64,000 nucleotides of DNA from Cupriavidus basilensis (GCF_008801925.2 NZ_CP062803.1:4092001-4156000); one strand, 5' to 3'; counted from the stretch's first letter, positions 18,857 to 29,369 are shown. The notes: generated by a model not told the origin, from the letters alone. Numbers and translations are program-made.

Positions 18857-19375
18857 TTAACCGAGGATGTCTTCAACAGACTTGCCACGCTTGGCGGCGA
18901 TCTCGCCCGGCGTGCTCATCTTTTGAAGACCGTCCAGCGTGGCGCGAACCATGTTGTACGGATTGGTCGAGCCGTGCGACTTGGTCACGACGTTGGTCAC
19001 GCCCATCACTTCGAAAATCGCGCGCATCGGGCCACCAGCGATCACGCCGGTACCTTCCTTGGCGGGCATCATCAGCACCTTGGCGGCGCCGTGCTTGCCA
19101 ACGACTTCGTGTTGCAGCGTGCCGTTCTTCAGCGAGACCTTGACCATCTTGCGACGGGCTTCGTCCATTGCCTTCTGAACCGCAACCGGCACTTCCTTAG
19201 CCTTGCCCTTGCCCATGCCGATGCGGCCATCGCCGTCACCAACCACGGTCAGCGCAGCGAAACCGAGAATCCGGCCACCCTTCACCACCTTGGTGACGCG
19301 GTTGACCGAGATCATCTTCTCGCGGAGGCCGTCGTCGCGTTCGTCCTGCTGGACTTTTGCTTGCATTTTTGCCAT
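18857..19375 (-). CDS. rpsE: 30S ribosomal protein S5
   Basis: This 172-residue protein helps keep decoding accurate and participates in mRNA entry. The double-stranded RNA binding half ([16 protein letters not shown]) and the C-terminal half ([21 protein letters not shown]) are standard. It follows rplR by 21 bases. Confidence 0.98.
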   Translation of the reverse strand: MAKMQAKVQQDERDDGLREKMISVNRVTKVVKGGRILGFAALTVVGDGDGRIGMGKGKAKEVPVAVQKAMDEARRKMVKVSLKNGTLQHEVVGKHGAAKVLMMPAKEGTGVIAGGPMRAIFEVMGVTNVVTKSHGSTNPYNMVRATLDGLQKMSTPGEIAAKRGKSVEDILG

Positions 19376-19396
19376 GACGTATCTCTCTATGTGCGC

Positions 19397-19753
19397 TTAG
19401 AACTTAAGGCCGGCTTCGCGTGCTGCGTCAGCCAGTGCCTTCACGCGACCATGGAAGCGGAAGCCGCCGCGATCGAACGCAACGGTTTCCACGCCAGCTG
19501 CCTTCGCCTTTTCGGCGATGCGCTTGCCAATCAGGGTCGCGGCGGCTGCGGTAGCACCGCTGCCGGTCAGTTCCTTGCGCACTTCTGCCTCGACGGTCGA
19601 AGCCGATGCCAGCACTTGCGTGCCGCACGGCGAGTAGACCTGGGCGTAAATATGCGAATTCGTACGGAACACGGTCAGACGGTTGACCTTCAACTCCGCG
19701 ATTTTGGCGCGGGTCTGACGTGCACGGCGCAAACGAGCGTCTTTCTTGTTCAT
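19397..19753 (-). CDS. rplR: 50S ribosomal protein L18
   Basis: This 118-residue protein binds 5S rRNA. The basic N-terminus [18 protein letters not shown] and the C-terminal [19 protein letters not shown] are diagnostic. It lies 11 bases after rplF. Confidence 0.98.
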   Translation of the reverse strand: MNKKDARLRRARQTRAKIAELKVNRLTVFRTNSHIYAQVYSPCGTQVLASASTVEAEVRKELTGSGATAAAATLIGKRIAEKAKAAGVETVAFDRGGFRFHGRVKALADAAREAGLKF

Positions 19754-19764
19754 GATTGCACCCC

Positions 19765-20298
19765 TTACTTCTTCTTGGTTTCCTTCAGGATGACGCGCTC
19801 GTCCGAGTAGCGAACGCCCTTGCCCTTATAGGGCTCAGGCGGACGGTACGCGCGGACTTCCGCAGCCACCTGACCGACTTTCTGCTTGTCCGCACCCTTG
19901 ATGATGATCTCGGTCTGCGTGGGCGTTGCCGCCGTCACGCCTTCCGGCATCGCATGGATCACGTCGTGCGAGAAACCAAGCTGGAGCTTCAGCGCAGTAC
20001 CTTGCAGCTGGGCACGATAGCCCACGCCGACCAGGTTAAGCTTGCGCTCGAAACCGGCGGTTACACCCTTGACCATATTGGCCACCAGGGCGCGCATGGT
20101 GCCCTGCAGTGCGTTTGCTTCGCGCGATTCGTCGACCGGAGCAAAGGTCAGCGTGTCATTTTCGACATTGACCTTGACCAGGCTGTGAATCGGCTGCGTC
20201 AGCGTGCCGAGCGGGCCCTTAACGGAGAGCACGCCAGCCGCCACATTGACTTCTGCGCCTTTGGGCAGCGCGATGGGAGCCTTACCTACACGGGACAT
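19765..20298 (-). CDS. rplF: 50S ribosomal protein L6
   Basis: This 177-residue protein has the two related L6 domains. It begins [17 protein letters not shown] and ends with the conserved [18 protein letters not shown] segment near the GTPase-associated centre. It lies ten bases after rpsH. Confidence 0.98.
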   Translation of the reverse strand: MSRVGKAPIALPKGAEVNVAAGVLSVKGPLGTLTQPIHSLVKVNVENDTLTFAPVDESREANALQGTMRALVANMVKGVTAGFERKLNLVGVGYRAQLQGTALKLQLGFSHDVIHAMPEGVTAATPTQTEIIIKGADKQKVGQVAAEVRAYRPPEPYKGKGVRYSDERVILKETKKK

Positions 20299-20308
20299 GG
20301 TCTACTCC

Positions 20309-20704
20309 TTACGCGACGTAGCAAAGAACTTCGCCGCCCACGCCAGTGGCACGTGCCTTGCGATCGGTCATCAGACCCTGGGGGGTCGAGATGATTGCGA
20401 CGCCGAGGCCGTTCATCACTTGGGGGATGTCGCTGCGGCCCTTGTACACACGCAGACCAGGCTTCGAGACGCGCTCAATGCGCTCGATGACCGGACGGCC
20501 AGCGTAGTACTTCAGACCGATGCTCAGTTGTGCCTTGCCGCCTTCTTCTTTCACGGCGTAGTCGTCGATGTAGCCTTCGTCCTTAAGGACCTTGGCGATT
20601 GCCACTTTCAGCTTCGACGACGGCATGACAACCGACACTTTCTGCACGCCTTGGGCGTTGCGGATGCGCGTCAGCATATCGGCGATAGGATCGCTCATGC
20701 TCAT
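20309..20704 (-). CDS. rpsH: 30S ribosomal protein S8
   Basis: This 131-residue protein binds the central domain of 16S rRNA; in E. coli it also represses the spc operon at the rplE leader. [18 protein letters not shown] and [20 protein letters not shown] are typical. The ATG at 20704 has AGGAG seven bases upstream. It follows rpsN by 27 bases. Confidence 0.98.
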   Translation of the reverse strand: MSMSDPIADMLTRIRNAQGVQKVSVVMPSSKLKVAIAKVLKDEGYIDDYAVKEEGGKAQLSIGLKYYAGRPVIERIERVSKPGLRVYKGRSDIPQVMNGLGVAIISTPQGLMTDRKARATGVGGEVLCYVA

Positions 20705-20731
20705 ACTGTTTCTCCTGTAGCCTGTGCGTAA

Positions 20732-21037
20732 TTACCAGCTGGCTTTCGTCAGACCCGGGATTTCGCCACGGAAGGCGATTTCACGGATCTTATTACGCGC
20801 CAGGCCAAACTTGCGGAAGGTACCGCGGGGACGACCGGTGATCGCGCAGCGGTTACGCTGGCGAGTCGGGTTCGCGTTGCGCGGGAGCTGCTGCAGCTCG
20901 AGACGCGCGCTATAACGCTCTTCTTCCGACTTCTCTTGGTCGTCGATAATGGCCTTGAGGGTCGCACGCTTGTCGGCATACTTTGCCACGAGCCTAGCGC
21001 GCTTCTTCTCACGTTCAATCAGAGCCAATTTAGCCAC
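20732..21037 (-). CDS. rpsN: 30S ribosomal protein S14 (zinc-free form)
   Basis: This 101-residue protein is the long, zinc-independent S14: the CxxC pairs of the short form are absent, and only one cysteine remains in [21 protein letters not shown]. It sits in the small-subunit head. It follows rplE by nine bases. Confidence 0.98.
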   Translation of the reverse strand: MAKLALIEREKKRARLVAKYADKRATLKAIIDDQEKSEEERYSARLELQQLPRNANPTRQRNRCAITGRPRGTFRKFGLARNKIREIAFRGEIPGLTKASW

Positions 21038-21046
21038 GGTTACCCC

Positions 21047-21589
21047 TTAATTACGGAACGGGAACTTGAATGCTGCGAGGAGTGCCTTGGCTTCCTCGTC
21101 ATTCTTCGCCGTCGTCGTGATGCTGATGTTCAGACCACGCAGTGCGTCGATCTTGTCGTACTCAATTTCGGGGAAAATGATCTGCTCTTTCACACCGATG
21201 TTGTAGTTGCCACGACCATCGAACGAGCGGCCCGAAACACCACGGAAGTCACGCACGCGCGGCAGGGCCACGGTCACGAGACGATCCAGGAATTCGAACA
21301 TGCGTTCGCCGCGCAGCGTCACCATCGCGCCGATGGGATAACCCTGGCGGATCTTGAAGCCGGCGATTGCCTTCTTGGCCTTGGTCACCACGGGCTTTTG
21401 GCCGGCGATCTTGGTCAGGTCGCCCACGGCCAGCTCAATGACCTTCTTGTCATTGATGGCTTCGCCAAGGCCCATGTTCAGGGTGATCTTGGTGATGCGC
21501 GGCACTTCCATGACCGACTTGAAGCCGAATTGTTCGATCAGCTTCGGTACTACTTGTTCTTTGTAAAACTCTTGCAGACGTGCAGTCAT
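21047..21589 (-). CDS. rplE: 50S ribosomal protein L5
   Basis: This 180-residue protein binds 5S rRNA and contacts S13 and P-site t[14 protein letters not shown] and [22 protein letters not shown] are diagnostic. I chose the ATG at 21589, with AGGAG six bases upstream; a TTG two codons earlier lies too close to that site. It follows rplX by 25 bases. Confidence 0.98.
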   Translation of the reverse strand: MTARLQEFYKEQVVPKLIEQFGFKSVMEVPRITKITLNMGLGEAINDKKVIELAVGDLTKIAGQKPVVTKAKKAIAGFKIRQGYPIGAMVTLRGERMFEFLDRLVTVALPRVRDFRGVSGRSFDGRGNYNIGVKEQIIFPEIEYDKIDALRGLNISITTTAKNDEEAKALLAAFKFPFRN

Positions 21590-21614
21590 GCTCAACTCCT
21601 ATCTGTGCCCAGAA

Positions 21615-21923
21615 TCAAGCTGCCACGACGGCACCGGTGGTCTTCAGCACGCGTACACGCTTGCCGTCTTCCACCTTGATGCCGACGCGCGACGGCTTGC
21701 CATTGGCATCCACGAGCGCAACGTTAGAAATATGCAGCGGCATGACCTTGTCGACCACACCACCGGTGGTGCCCAGCATGGGGTTCGGACGTGCGTGCTT
21801 CTTGGCAACGTTGACGCCTTCCACCACAACCTTCTCGCCGAGCATGGCTTGCACGGTGCCGCGCTTGCCCTTGTCTTTTCCGGTCAGGACGATGACTTCG
21901 TCGCCTTTACGAATCTTGTTCAT
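21615..21923 (-). CDS. rplX: 50S ribosomal protein L24
   Basis: This 102-residue assembly-initiating protein begins [21 protein letters not shown], the KOW motif of L24, followed by [18 protein letters not shown]. It follows rplN by nine bases. Confidence 0.98.
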   Translation of the reverse strand: MNKIRKGDEVIVLTGKDKGKRGTVQAMLGEKVVVEGVNVAKKHARPNPMLGTTGGVVDKVMPLHISNVALVDANGKPSRVGIKVEDGKRVRVLKTTGAVVAA

Positions 21924-21932
21924 GGCGGCTCC

Positions 21933-22301
21933 TTACAGCACTTCCGGCGCGAGCGACACAATCTTCATGAAGCGCTCGGTACGGAGTTCACGAGTCACCG
22001 GCCCGAAAATACGGGTGCCGATCGGCTCGAGCTTGGTGTTCAGCAAGACAGCGGCATTGCTGTCGAACTTGACGAGCGAACCATCAGCGCGACGCACGCC
22101 CTTGGCGGTGCGCACGACGACGGCGTTGTAAATATCGCCCTTCTTCACGCGACCGCGCGGCGCTGCGTCCTTAACGGTCACCTTGATGATGTCGCCCACG
22201 CTCGCATAGCGGCGCTTGGACCCACCCAGCACTTTGATGCACAGAACTTCGCGCGCACCAGTGTTATCGGCTACTTCGAGCCGGCTTTCTGTCTGAATCA
22301 T
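21933..22301 (-). CDS. rplN: 50S ribosomal protein L14
   Basis: This 122-residue protein forms an intersubunit bridge. [19 protein letters not shown] and [17 protein letters not shown] are diagnostic. I chose the ATG at 22301, which gives the standard length; a longer frame to 22334 is not supported. It is the first gene of the spc operon and lies about 220 bases downstream of a clear promoter. Confidence 0.98.
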   Translation of the reverse strand: MIQTESRLEVADNTGAREVLCIKVLGGSKRRYASVGDIIKVTVKDAAPRGRVKKGDIYNAVVVRTAKGVRRADGSLVKFDSNAAVLLNTKLEPIGTRIFGPVTRELRTERFMKIVSLAPEVL

Positions 22302-22525
22302 GGTGTTATCTTCCCAACTTAATCCACCGGGCAACGCCCGCCGGTCAGTCTTGGTCCCGTCAGCCCCTGGCTTTGCGCCAGCAACCGTTTGGGTTGATCA
22401 ACTTTGAAGTCGGTAGTTACCAGGCGGCCTGAACATGGTTAATCAGGAGCCGCTCGGCTAGGTTCGCTTCACCGATTCGCCGGGGTGATACAACTAAGGC
22501 GAATGCAACAAAGCGGAAGTCCAGG

Positions 22526-22553
22526 ATTATAGCACATAACCCTGGACTCGCAA
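22526..22553 (-). promoter_or_regulatory. Promoter of the spc operon (before rplN)
   Basis: On the minus strand TTGCGA is followed after 16 bases by TATAAT, preceded by TG one base before it (an extended -10). An eight-base inverted repeat, AGTCCAGG/CCTGGACT (22519-22526 and 22541-22548), brackets the -10, so a regulator or hairpin could act here. It lies in the 276-base gap between rpsQ and rplN. Confidence 0.8.
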
Positions 22554-22577
22554 GTCAACCGAAAACCGTGTGGTTTT

Positions 22578-22856
22578 TTAGATGACGCGCGCAGCTTCGA
22601 CCAGACGGGAAACCACCCAGGACTTGGTCCGCGACAGCGGACGCGTTTCCTGGATCTCGACCTTGTCGCCTTCCTTGTACTGGTTGGCTTCGTCGTGTGC
22701 GTGGTACTTCTTGGAACGCAGCACGTACTTGCCGTACAGAGGATGCTTGACGCGGTTTTCGATCAAGACCGTGACGGTCTTGTCCATCTTGTCGCTAACT
22801 ACCCGACCGACCAGCGTGCGGCGAAGCGACGATTCCGTTTGTGCAGTTTCAGTCAT
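22578..22856 (-). CDS. rpsQ: 30S ribosomal protein S17
   Basis: This 92-residue OB-fold protein binds 16S r[26 protein letters not shown] and the C-terminal [20 protein letters not shown] are diagnostic. Its start overlaps the rpmC stop by four bases (ATGA). It is the last gene of the S10 operon; a 276-base gap follows. Confidence 0.98.
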   Translation of the reverse strand: MTETAQTESSLRRTLVGRVVSDKMDKTVTVLIENRVKHPLYGKYVLRSKKYHAHDEANQYKEGDKVEIQETRPLSRTKSWVVSRLVEAARVI

Positions 22857-23047
22857 TTCGAGGTCGCCTTTTCGTTCAGCACGGTTTGCACCCGCGCGAT
22901 GTCCTTGCGCACCTTCTTCAGCTGGCTGGTGTTCTGCAGCTGTTGGGTGGCCTTTTGCATGCGCAGGCTAAATTGGGCCTTCAGCAGCTCGGAGAGCTCC
23001 TGGTTCAGCCCTGCGGCATCTTTGCCGCGAAGTTCGGATGCTTTCAT
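22853..23047 (-). CDS. rpmC: 50S ribosomal protein L29
   Basis: This 64-residue helical-hairpin protein lies near the tunnel exit. [20 protein letters not shown] and [25 protein letters not shown] are typical. It overlaps rpsQ by four bases and follows rplP by 11 bases. Confidence 0.98.
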   Translation of the reverse strand: MKASELRGKDAAGLNQELSELLKAQFSLRMQKATQQLQNTSQLKKVRKDIARVQTVLNEKATSK

Positions 23048-23058
23048 CCCTGCTCTCC

Positions 23059-23475
23059 TTACGTCCCGACCTGGCGCACCACGAAATTGGTAGCGATCGG
23101 CAGCTTGGCGGCGGCAAGGCGGAACGCCTCACGAGCCAGCTCTTCCGTCACGCCATCCATTTCGTACAGCATCTTGCCCGGCTGGATTTCTGCCACGTAG
23201 TATTCCGGATTACCCTTACCGTTACCCATACGGACTTCGGCGGGCTTCTTCGAGATCGGCTTGTCCGGGAAAATCCGGATCCAGATGCGGCCGCCACGCT
23301 TGATGTGACGGGTCATCGCACGACGTGCCGACTCGATCTGACGAGCCGTCAGACGACCACGGCCCATCGCCTTCAGGCCGAATTCGCCGAAAGACACGGC
23401 GTTGCCACGGGTAGCCTTACCCGTGTTGCGGCCTTTCTGCTCCTTGCGGTATTTTCTGCGCTTAGGTTGCAGCAT
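23059..23475 (-). CDS. rplP: 50S ribosomal protein L16
   Basis: This 138-residue protein lies near the A-site tRNA elbow. [19 protein letters not shown] and [20 protein letters not shown] are diagnostic; the latter contains the loop whose arginine is hydroxylated in some bacteria. It follows rpsC by two bases. Confidence 0.98.
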   Translation of the reverse strand: MLQPKRRKYRKEQKGRNTGKATRGNAVSFGEFGLKAMGRGRLTARQIESARRAMTRHIKRGGRIWIRIFPDKPISKKPAEVRMGNGKGNPEYYVAEIQPGKMLYEMDGVTEELAREAFRLAAAKLPIATNFVVRQVGT

Positions 23476-23477
23476 CG

Positions 23478-24287
23478 TTATTCTCCACTCTTCGCATCTG
23501 CGCCAGGAGCGCGGCGACCTGCACCGGCACCCGCGCCACCGCGGCGGTTGCCACCCGGACGGCCGCCTTCGCCTTCACGGCGACGACCATCAGGACGACC
23601 ACCACCCGGACGACGACGACGATCGTCTTGCGGCTCTTCCACCACCGGCGCATCGTTGCGGCCGAGGTGATCACCCTTGTAGACCCACACCTTGACACCG
23701 ATGATGCCGTAGGTGGTTTCTGCTTCGGAGAAGCCGTAGTCGATGTCGGCGCGCAGGGTGTGCAGGGGCACACGACCTTCGCGATACCACTCGGTACGAG
23801 CGATTTCGATGCCGTTCAGACGACCGGCGCTCATGATCTTGATGCCCTGGGCACCGAGGCGCATCGCGTTCTGCATCGCGCGCTTCATTGCGCGGCGGAA
23901 CATGATACGGCGCTCGAGCTGCTGGGTGATCGAGTCGGCGATCAGCTGCGCATCGGTTTCCGGCTTGCGGATTTCCTCGATGTTCACGTGCACGGGCACA
24001 CCCATGCGGCGTTGCAGCTCGGCCTTGAGCAGTTCGATGTCCTCACCCTTCTTGCCGATCACCACGCCCGGACGCGAGCTATAAATGGTGAGACGTGCAT
24101 TGCGGGCGGGGCGCTCGATCACGACGCGGCCAACCGAAGCGTTCTTGAGCTTCTTCTTCAGAAACTCGCGAACTTCGATGTCTTCCTTCAGCATGCCGGC
24201 GAACTTCGTGTTGTTGGCGTACCAACGCGAAGCCCAGTTACGGCTGACGGCCAGACGGAAGCCAGTCGGATGAATCTTCTGTCCCAT
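23478..24287 (-). CDS. rpsC: 30S ribosomal protein S3 with long Gly/Arg tail
   Basis: This 269-residue protein guards the mRNA entry tunnel and has helicase activity with S4 and S5. [20 protein letters not shown], the KH domain [17 protein letters not shown] and [23 protein letters not shown] are standard (core ends near residue 212). The last 55 or so residues are a basic Gly/Arg/Pro-rich tail ([16 protein letters not shown] onward), longer than in E. coli (233 residues) and probably disordered. It follows rplV by nine bases. Confidence 0.98.
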   Translation of the reverse strand: MGQKIHPTGFRLAVSRNWASRWYANNTKFAGMLKEDIEVREFLKKKLKNASVGRVVIERPARNARLTIYSSRPGVVIGKKGEDIELLKAELQRRMGVPVHVNIEEIRKPETDAQLIADSITQQLERRIMFRRAMKRAMQNAMRLGAQGIKIMSAGRLNGIEIARTEWYREGRVPLHTLRADIDYGFSEAETTYGIIGVKVWVYKGDHLGRNDAPVVEEPQDDRRRRPGGGRPDGRRREGEGGRPGGNRRGGAGAGAGRRAPGADAKSGE

Positions 24288-24296
24288 CGTGACTCC

Positions 24297-24626
24297 TTAG
24301 TTGCCGAGCGTCACAGTGATGTGACAAGTTTGTTTCTCGATGCGGTTGCCGCGGCCCTTTGCTCGTGCCGTGAAACGCTTGAGCGAGGTTGCCTTGTCGA
24401 CGAAGATGGTCTTGACCTTCAGTTCGTCGATGTCGGCGCCTTCGTTGTGCTCGGCGTTGGCGATGGCCGATTCGACCACCTTCTTCACGATGACGGCCGC
24501 CTTTTTCGGGCTAAACGTCAGGACGTTGAGCGCGCGTTCGATCGGCAGACCGCGGATCTGGTCAGCGACCAGGCGCGTTTTCTGGGCGGAGATGCGGGCA
24601 CCGCGATGAATCGCTTTCACTTCCAT
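24297..24626 (-). CDS. rplV: 50S ribosomal protein L22
   Basis: This 109-residue protein reaches into the peptide exit tunnel with its beta hairpin. [20 protein letters not shown] and the loop [19 protein letters not shown] are diagnostic. The macrolide-relevant loop has no obvious insertion or deletion. It follows rpsS by nine bases. Confidence 0.98.
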   Translation of the reverse strand: MEVKAIHRGARISAQKTRLVADQIRGLPIERALNVLTFSPKKAAVIVKKVVESAIANAEHNEGADIDELKVKTIFVDKATSLKRFTARAKGRGNRIEKQTCHITVTLGN

Positions 24627-24635
24627 GATGGCACC

Positions 24636-24911
24636 TTACCTCTTCGCTTTCTTGTCAGCCGCGTGGCCCTTGAACGTACGCGTGAGCGCAAATTCACCGA
24701 GCTTGTGGCCAACCATGTTTTCCGAAACATACACCGGCACGTGTTGACGGCCGTTATGTACGGCGATCGTCAGGCCGATGAAGTCCGGCAGAATGGTCGA
24801 GCGACGCGACCAAGTCTTGATGGGCTTCTTGTCCTTGCCGGCTGAGGCCGCTTCCACCTTTTTCAGCAGGTGGGCGTCACAGAACGGACCCTTTTTTGCG
24901 GAACGTGTCAT
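24636..24911 (-). CDS. rpsS: 30S ribosomal protein S19
   Basis: This 91-residue small-subunit head protein begins [19 protein letters not shown] and has [21 protein letters not shown] and [19 protein letters not shown], all expected. It lies 21 bases after rplB. Confidence 0.98.
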   Translation of the reverse strand: MTRSAKKGPFCDAHLLKKVEAASAGKDKKPIKTWSRRSTILPDFIGLTIAVHNGRQHVPVYVSENMVGHKLGEFALTRTFKGHAADKKAKR

Positions 24912-24932
24912 GTCTAGGCTCCTACCTACCGA

Positions 24933-25763
24933 TTAACGCTTGTGGCGGCGCTGCACGATCATGCTGGCAGTGCGCTTGTTGCTGCGGGTACGGTAACCCT
25001 TAGCCGGGGTACCCCACGGCGAAACGGGGTCACGACCAGCAGCGGTCTTGCCTTCACCACCACCGTGCGGGTGGTCCACCGGGTTCATCACAACGCCGCG
25101 AACCGTCGGGCGGATACCGCGCCAACGATTTGCACCGGCCTTGCCGATGACGCGCAGGCTATGCTCTTCGTTACCGACTTCACCGATGGTGGCGCGGCAT
25201 TCGATGTGAACGCGACGCACTTCACCGGAGCGCAGGCGAACCTGAGCGTAGATGCCTTCACGAGCCAGCAGCACAGCGGAACCGCCAGCGGCGCGAGCGA
25301 TCTGAGCGCCCTTGCCCGGCAGCATTTCCACGCAGTGGATGGTGGTACCAACCGGAATGTTGCGGATCGGCAGGTTGTTACCCGACTTGATCGCAGCTTC
25401 CGAGCCGTTCATCAACGCTTGGCCAACTACCATGCCCTTGGTGGCAATGATGTAGCGGCGCTCGCCGTCGGCGAACAGCACCAGCGCGATATTGGCGCTG
25501 CGGTTCGGATCGTATTCCAGGCGCTCGACCTTGGCGGCGATGCCGTCCTTGTCGTTGCGCTTGAAGTCGACCACGCGGTAATGGTGCTTATGACCACCGC
25601 CCTTGTGGCGGGTGGTGATGTGACCGTTATTGTTACGACCCGACTTCTGGAATTGCTTTTCCAGCAGCGGAGCGTGGGGCGCGCCCTTGTGCAGGTTGTG
25701 GTTAACAACCTTTACCATGGAGCGACGGCCCGGGGACGTCGGCTTGGTCTTGACGAGTGCCAT
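24933..25763 (-). CDS. rplB: 50S ribosomal protein L2
   Basis: This 276-residue protein lies at the peptidyl transferase centre and is needed for subunit association. [20 protein letters not shown] and [19 protein letters not shown], with the conserved histidine, are diagnostic. It follows rplW by two bases, implying translational coupling. Confidence 0.98.
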   Translation of the reverse strand: MALVKTKPTSPGRRSMVKVVNHNLHKGAPHAPLLEKQFQKSGRNNNGHITTRHKGGGHKHHYRVVDFKRNDKDGIAAKVERLEYDPNRSANIALVLFADGERRYIIATKGMVVGQALMNGSEAAIKSGNNLPIRNIPVGTTIHCVEMLPGKGAQIARAAGGSAVLLAREGIYAQVRLRSGEVRRVHIECRATIGEVGNEEHSLRVIGKAGANRWRGIRPTVRGVVMNPVDHPHGGGEGKTAAGRDPVSPWGTPAKGYRTRSNKRTASMIVQRRHKR

Positions 25764-25765
25764 GA

Positions 25766-26080
25766 TTACTTGGCCTCCGCTTCAAAATTGATTTCCTGAC
25801 CCGGCTTGAGCGAAACGTAAGCCTTCTTCACGTGGTTGCGACGCCCCATGAAACGGCCAAAACGCTTTTGCTTGCCCTTTTGGTTCAGGATCTGAACGGA
25901 CTGCACCTCGACCTTGAACAGCAGTTCGACCGCCGCCTTCACGTCTGCCTTGTTGGCATCGCGAGCGACTTCGAACACGACTTGTTCGTTCTTGTCGGCG
26001 ACCAGGGTTGCCTTTTCGGAAACCACCGGCGCGAGCAGCACCTGCATCAAACGATGATCGTTCTTGGCTACTTGCGTCAT
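25766..26080 (-). CDS. rplW: 50S ribosomal protein L23
   Basis: This 104-residue protein docks trigger factor and SRP at the tunnel exit. [20 protein letters not shown] and [21 protein letters not shown] are typical. It overlaps the end of rplD by four bases. Confidence 0.98.
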   Translation of the reverse strand: MTQVAKNDHRLMQVLLAPVVSEKATLVADKNEQVVFEVARDANKADVKAAVELLFKVEVQSVQILNQKGKQKRFGRFMGRRNHVKKAYVSLKPGQEINFEAEAK

Positions 26081-26697
26081 TTCAGCAACTCCTCGATCTG
26101 CGCGACGGCTGCCTTGGTCACCAGCACCTTCTTGTAGTGCACGAGCGACAGCGGGTCAGCCTGGCGCGGCTCGACAACCGCCACGTGCGGCAGATTGCGC
26201 GAAGCCAGGTAGAGGTTTTCGTCGAGGCTGTCGGTGATGATCAGCACCGAGTCCAGGCCCATGGCCTTGAACTTGTCGGCCAAGAGCTTGGTCTTGGGCG
26301 CATCGACGGTGAAACCGTCCACCACGTTGATACGACCTTCACGTGCGAGCTGCGAGTAAATCGAGCGCATGCCGGCACGGAACATCTTCTTGTTGACCTT
26401 CTGCGTGAAGTTCTCTTCCGGCGAATTCGGGAAGATACGGCCGCCCCCGCGCCACAGCGGCGAGGAAGACATACCGGCACGGGCGCGACCCGTACCCTTC
26501 TGGCGCCAAGGCTTCTTGGTCGTGTGCTTGACCTCTTCACGGTCCTTCTGCTTACGGTTACCGCTGCGAGCGTTAGCCTGGTAAGCGACGACGACCTGGT
26601 GAACGAGGGCTTCGTTGTAGTCACGGCCGAAGACTTCGGGCGAGGCGTCAACGCCTGCACCGATCTGGCCATTGTCCTGGAGGAGCTTGAGTTCCAT
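26077..26697 (-). CDS. rplD: 50S ribosomal protein L4
   Basis: This 206-residue protein extends into the exit tunnel. [21 protein letters not shown] and [21 protein letters not shown] are diagnostic. In gammaproteobacteria L4 represses the S10 operon through a leader before rpsJ; here the operon begins at rplC, so that mechanism, if present, would need a different leader. It follows rplC by 11 bases. Confidence 0.98.
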   Translation of the reverse strand: MELKLLQDNGQIGAGVDASPEVFGRDYNEALVHQVVVAYQANARSGNRKQKDREEVKHTTKKPWRQKGTGRARAGMSSSPLWRGGGRIFPNSPEENFTQKVNKKMFRAGMRSIYSQLAREGRINVVDGFTVDAPKTKLLADKFKAMGLDSVLIITDSLDENLYLASRNLPHVAVVEPRQADPLSLVHYKKVLVTKAAVAQIEELLK

Positions 26698-26708
26698 TGA
26701 TTCGCTCC

Positions 26709-27359
26709 TTAAGCTTTGGCTTTGGCCTTGACGGCCGGGGTAACGATAACCTTGCCGCCCTTGGAGCCGGGAATGGCGCCCTTGACCAGCAGCAGCTTGC
26801 GCTCTGCGTCGATCTTGGCGATTTCCAGGTTCTGGACGGTGCGGGTGACGTCACCCAGATGGCCAGTCATGCGCTTGCCGGGGAACACACGGCCCGGATC
26901 CTGCGCCATACCGATGGAACCCGGCACGTTGTGCGAACGCGAGTTACCGTGGGTGGCACGACCCGATGCGAAATGGTGACGCTTGATGGTACCGGCGTAG
27001 CCCTTACCGATGGTCACGCCCTGGACGTCGATCTTTTGACCGACTTCGAACAGGTCAACCGACAGCGTGCCGCCGGGTTGCAGTTCGCCAGCCTTAGCGG
27101 CATCGATGCGGAATTCGCGGATGATTTCACCAGCTTCAACACCAGCTTTGGCAAGGTGACCTGCCAGGGGCTTGGTGACGCGGCTAGCGCGGCGTGCGCC
27201 GAAAGTGACTTGAACCGAGGTATAACCGTCGGTCTCGTCCGTCTTGATTTGTGTCACGCGGTTGTCGCCGACCTCGACCACGGTAACGGGAATTGAATCG
27301 CCGTCGTCCGTGAAAATACGGGTCATGCCAACCTTGCGACCTACAAGGCCAAGGCTCAT
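26709..27359 (-). CDS. rplC: 50S ribosomal protein L3
   Basis: This 216-residue protein starts assembly of the large subunit. [20 protein letters not shown] and [21 protein letters not shown], with the methylatable glutamine region replaced by the local motif, are typical. I chose the ATG at 27359 because GGAG lies six bases upstream; the ATG four codons earlier would have almost no spacing to its purine run. It is the first gene after the metabolic island and is separated from rpsJ by about 5.5 kb, although these genes are normally neighbours. Confidence 0.97.
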   Translation of the reverse strand: MSLGLVGRKVGMTRIFTDDGDSIPVTVVEVGDNRVTQIKTDETDGYTSVQVTFGARRASRVTKPLAGHLAKAGVEAGEIIREFRIDAAKAGELQPGGTLSVDLFEVGQKIDVQGVTIGKGYAGTIKRHHFASGRATHGNSRSHNVPGSIGMAQDPGRVFPGKRMTGHLGDVTRTVQNLEIAKIDAERKLLLVKGAIPGSKGGKVIVTPAVKAKAKA

Positions 27360-27501
27360 GGTTTGCTCCATTCCCAGCTGCGATTGGCCGGGGCTGATTA
27401 ATACACGAAAACAGTGTTTGCAGTGCGGGGCTTGCGCTGAAGAAGACTGCGCGCGGCCAAACTGGCCAGCCCACTACCCATAGACAAACGGGTAGCCTTA
27501 C

Positions 27502-27530
27502 ACTATATCGCGTAGATTTGGAAAGAGCAA
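27502..27530 (-). promoter_or_regulatory. Sigma-70 promoter before rplC
   Basis: On the minus strand TTGCTC and TATAGT are separated by exactly 17 bases, about 145 bases before the rplC start. This gives the rplC-rpsQ genes their own promoter, which fits the separation from rpsJ. Confidence 0.8.
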
Positions 27531-27595
27531 GCGTGGATTGACGAGTATGCGGGGGCGGACGGGGCAGTGTTGTTTTGAGATGTTTTCGCGTGATC

Positions 27596-28087
27596 CTATC
27601 GCCCCAGCTGGACAAATTCCCCGCCAAAAAATACCAGCGGCTCCCCTTCCCCTACCTCAAAGCCCTCCACCTGGCCGACGATCAGCAAATGATCGCCGAC
27701 GGCATCGGCGCGCTCAACCCGGCACGCCAGGGTGGCCAGGGCATCATCTAGATAGGGCACGCCACGCTGGCATCGCCGATGGGCGACTCCGGCAAACTTG
27801 TCGTCTGCGGGCTTGGCGAAGCGCCGGGCGAGCTCGCCGTGTCCCGCCCGCAGGATGCTGACGCCGAAGGCGTTCCCCGGTGCGAAACGCGCCGCGTTTG
27901 GCGAACTTAAGGCGAGACTCCACAGGATCAGTGGCGGCGCCAGCGACAGCGAGGCAAAGGAATTGATGGTCAGGCCGATCGGGCGGTCATCAGCACCACA
28001 GGCCCCGATGACCGCCACGCCGGTGGCGTAACGGCCACAAGCGTGGCGCAGTGCCTTGGTGTCGAGCACGGCACAAGTGGCGTCCAT
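27596..28087 (-). CDS. Flavin reductase of a two-component monooxygenase (StyB/IifD-like)
   Basis: This 163-residue protein belongs to the NAD(P)H:flavin oxidoreductase family that supplies reduced FAD to StyA-type monooxygenases. The N-terminal motif LRHACGRYATGVAVIGA, the flavin-binding stretch IGLTINSFASLSLAPPLILW and the C-terminal LLIVGQVEGFEVGEGEPLVFFGG are typical. It starts one base after the broken StyA-like gene, the expected monooxygenase/reductase pairing. No terminator is visible between it and the rplC promoter, so read-through into ribosomal genes is possible. Styrene and indole systems both use this reductase type; the neighbours favour indole. Confidence 0.9.
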   Translation of the reverse strand: MDATCAVLDTKALRHACGRYATGVAVIGACGADDRPIGLTINSFASLSLAPPLILWSLALSSPNAARFAPGNAFGVSILRAGHGELARRFAKPADDKFAGVAHRRCQRGVPYLDDALATLACRVERADAVGDHLLIVGQVEGFEVGEGEPLVFFGGEFVQLGR

Positions 28088-28088
28088 C

Positions 28089-29301
28089 TCAGGCTGCCTG
28101 CGGCAAATGCCGGTCGATCAGTTGCTGGCAGGCGGCGGGATCGGCCCACCAGGGGAAGAAGTCCGGCGGGTTGTCGAAGCCGTTGGCAATGCGTGCGGCC
28201 AGGGCCGGCGCCTGGCCGGCCGCGCCCAGCAAGGCCAGGATATGCGGTGGCGGCGGCGTGAGCAGCGAGTTGGTCCAGTTCACCACGTCACCGGCGTATT
28301 GCCAGTAGCTGGCGAAGGTCTGCGTCATCCAGGCGGCATCGAAGGGACGATCGCCGCGCGCGACGATCGCCTCCAGATACACCTTGCAGCATTTGGCGGC
28401 GTTGTTCGAGCCTTGTCCGGTGATGGGGTCGTTGACTACCACTGCGTCCGCCATGCCGAACACCAGCCGGCCGGACGGCAGCGTCATGACCGGATGGCGC
28501 ACGGTTGGCGTGAACCGGCCGGCGAGGATGCCCTGCTCATCGGTCAGCGCGACATTTTCACAGCGTTGCGCTTCCCATGGCAGCCAGGTGCTGCTCGGGC
28601 GTACGCGCCTCGGCCCATTGGTCCATGGGTCCGCCCGGTATGCCCTCGAACACCATGATCTCGCAAGGTCCGCTCAAGGTCAGCGCGGGGAACACAAAGT
28701 ACTCGCCGATGCCGGGAATCAGGTTGAAGCAAACCCGCGAGTACGGCGTGCGCGGCGTCATGCCGTTCACATAGGTCAAGGCCAGCGCGCGTTGCGGTGC
28801 GCTAAAGGGACTGCGCGTGGCGTCACGTTCGAAGCGGCTGACGATTTCGCCCTTGCCGGCGGCGAGCAGGACCAGATCGTGCTCAAGCGTCAGCGCTTCG
28901 AGCTCATCGATGCCGGCATCGGCGATGCGCAGGTCGCCGCCTCGCTCGGCGAAGGCCTCCATCCAGGCCGGCATCTTGATGCGTTGGTCCACAGCCTGCG
29001 CCGGGCGCTCGAGCGGGGCGGCCCAGTCGATCAGCCTGGCACCAACCTGCTCAGGATGCGGAATCGCCAAGCCAATGCCTTCTACGGGGGGGCAGCTATC
29101 GTCCCACCAGTTCAGCCCAAGCTCGCGCTCGGCCTGCAACGCGCGATCGAACATGCATTGGCTGGACATGACCTTGCCCGCCCTGACCTGGTCCGGCGTT
29201 CGATTGGTCAGCAGTGTGACCTGATAGCCCTTGGCTTGCAGCCCGAGGGCCATCTGCAGGCCGGACTGGCCCGCTCCGACGATGGCAATGCGTTGGCTCA
29301 T
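28089..29301 (-). pseudogene. StyA/IifC-like FAD-dependent monooxygenase, frame broken
   Basis: Two adjacent frames together make one StyA-family epoxidase. The first (29301 to 28558) begins with the FAD-binding fold IAIVGAGQSGLQMALGL and runs 247 residues to HLAAMGSATL and a stop. The second frame carries on with PWEAQRCENVALTDEQG and the conserved NDPITGQGSNNAAKC near position 28420, ending at 28089. The frame change is needed near 28580-28590. Intact relatives, as I recall them, have about a dozen residues between the HLA and PWE segments, so a small deletion not divisible by three is likely. Either the gene is inactive or the sequence has an error here. An intact enzyme would epoxidise indole or styrene with FADH2 from the next gene. 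Confidence 0.85.
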
Positions 29302-29369
29302 GGCAATCTCCTACTGGATATTCAGGATGAAAATCGAAGCCCCGGCTTGGGGGATGCTCGATGCCAGCG

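Noticed and set aside
22561..22580. AAAACC/GGTTTT hairpin as rpsQ terminator
   Set aside because: Only two GC pairs and no T-run after the stem on the minus strand.
28558..28620. Programmed frameshifting in the StyA-like gene
   Set aside because: No slippery heptamer or downstream stimulating structure is seen, and a few conserved residues seem missing, so a lesion or error is more likely.
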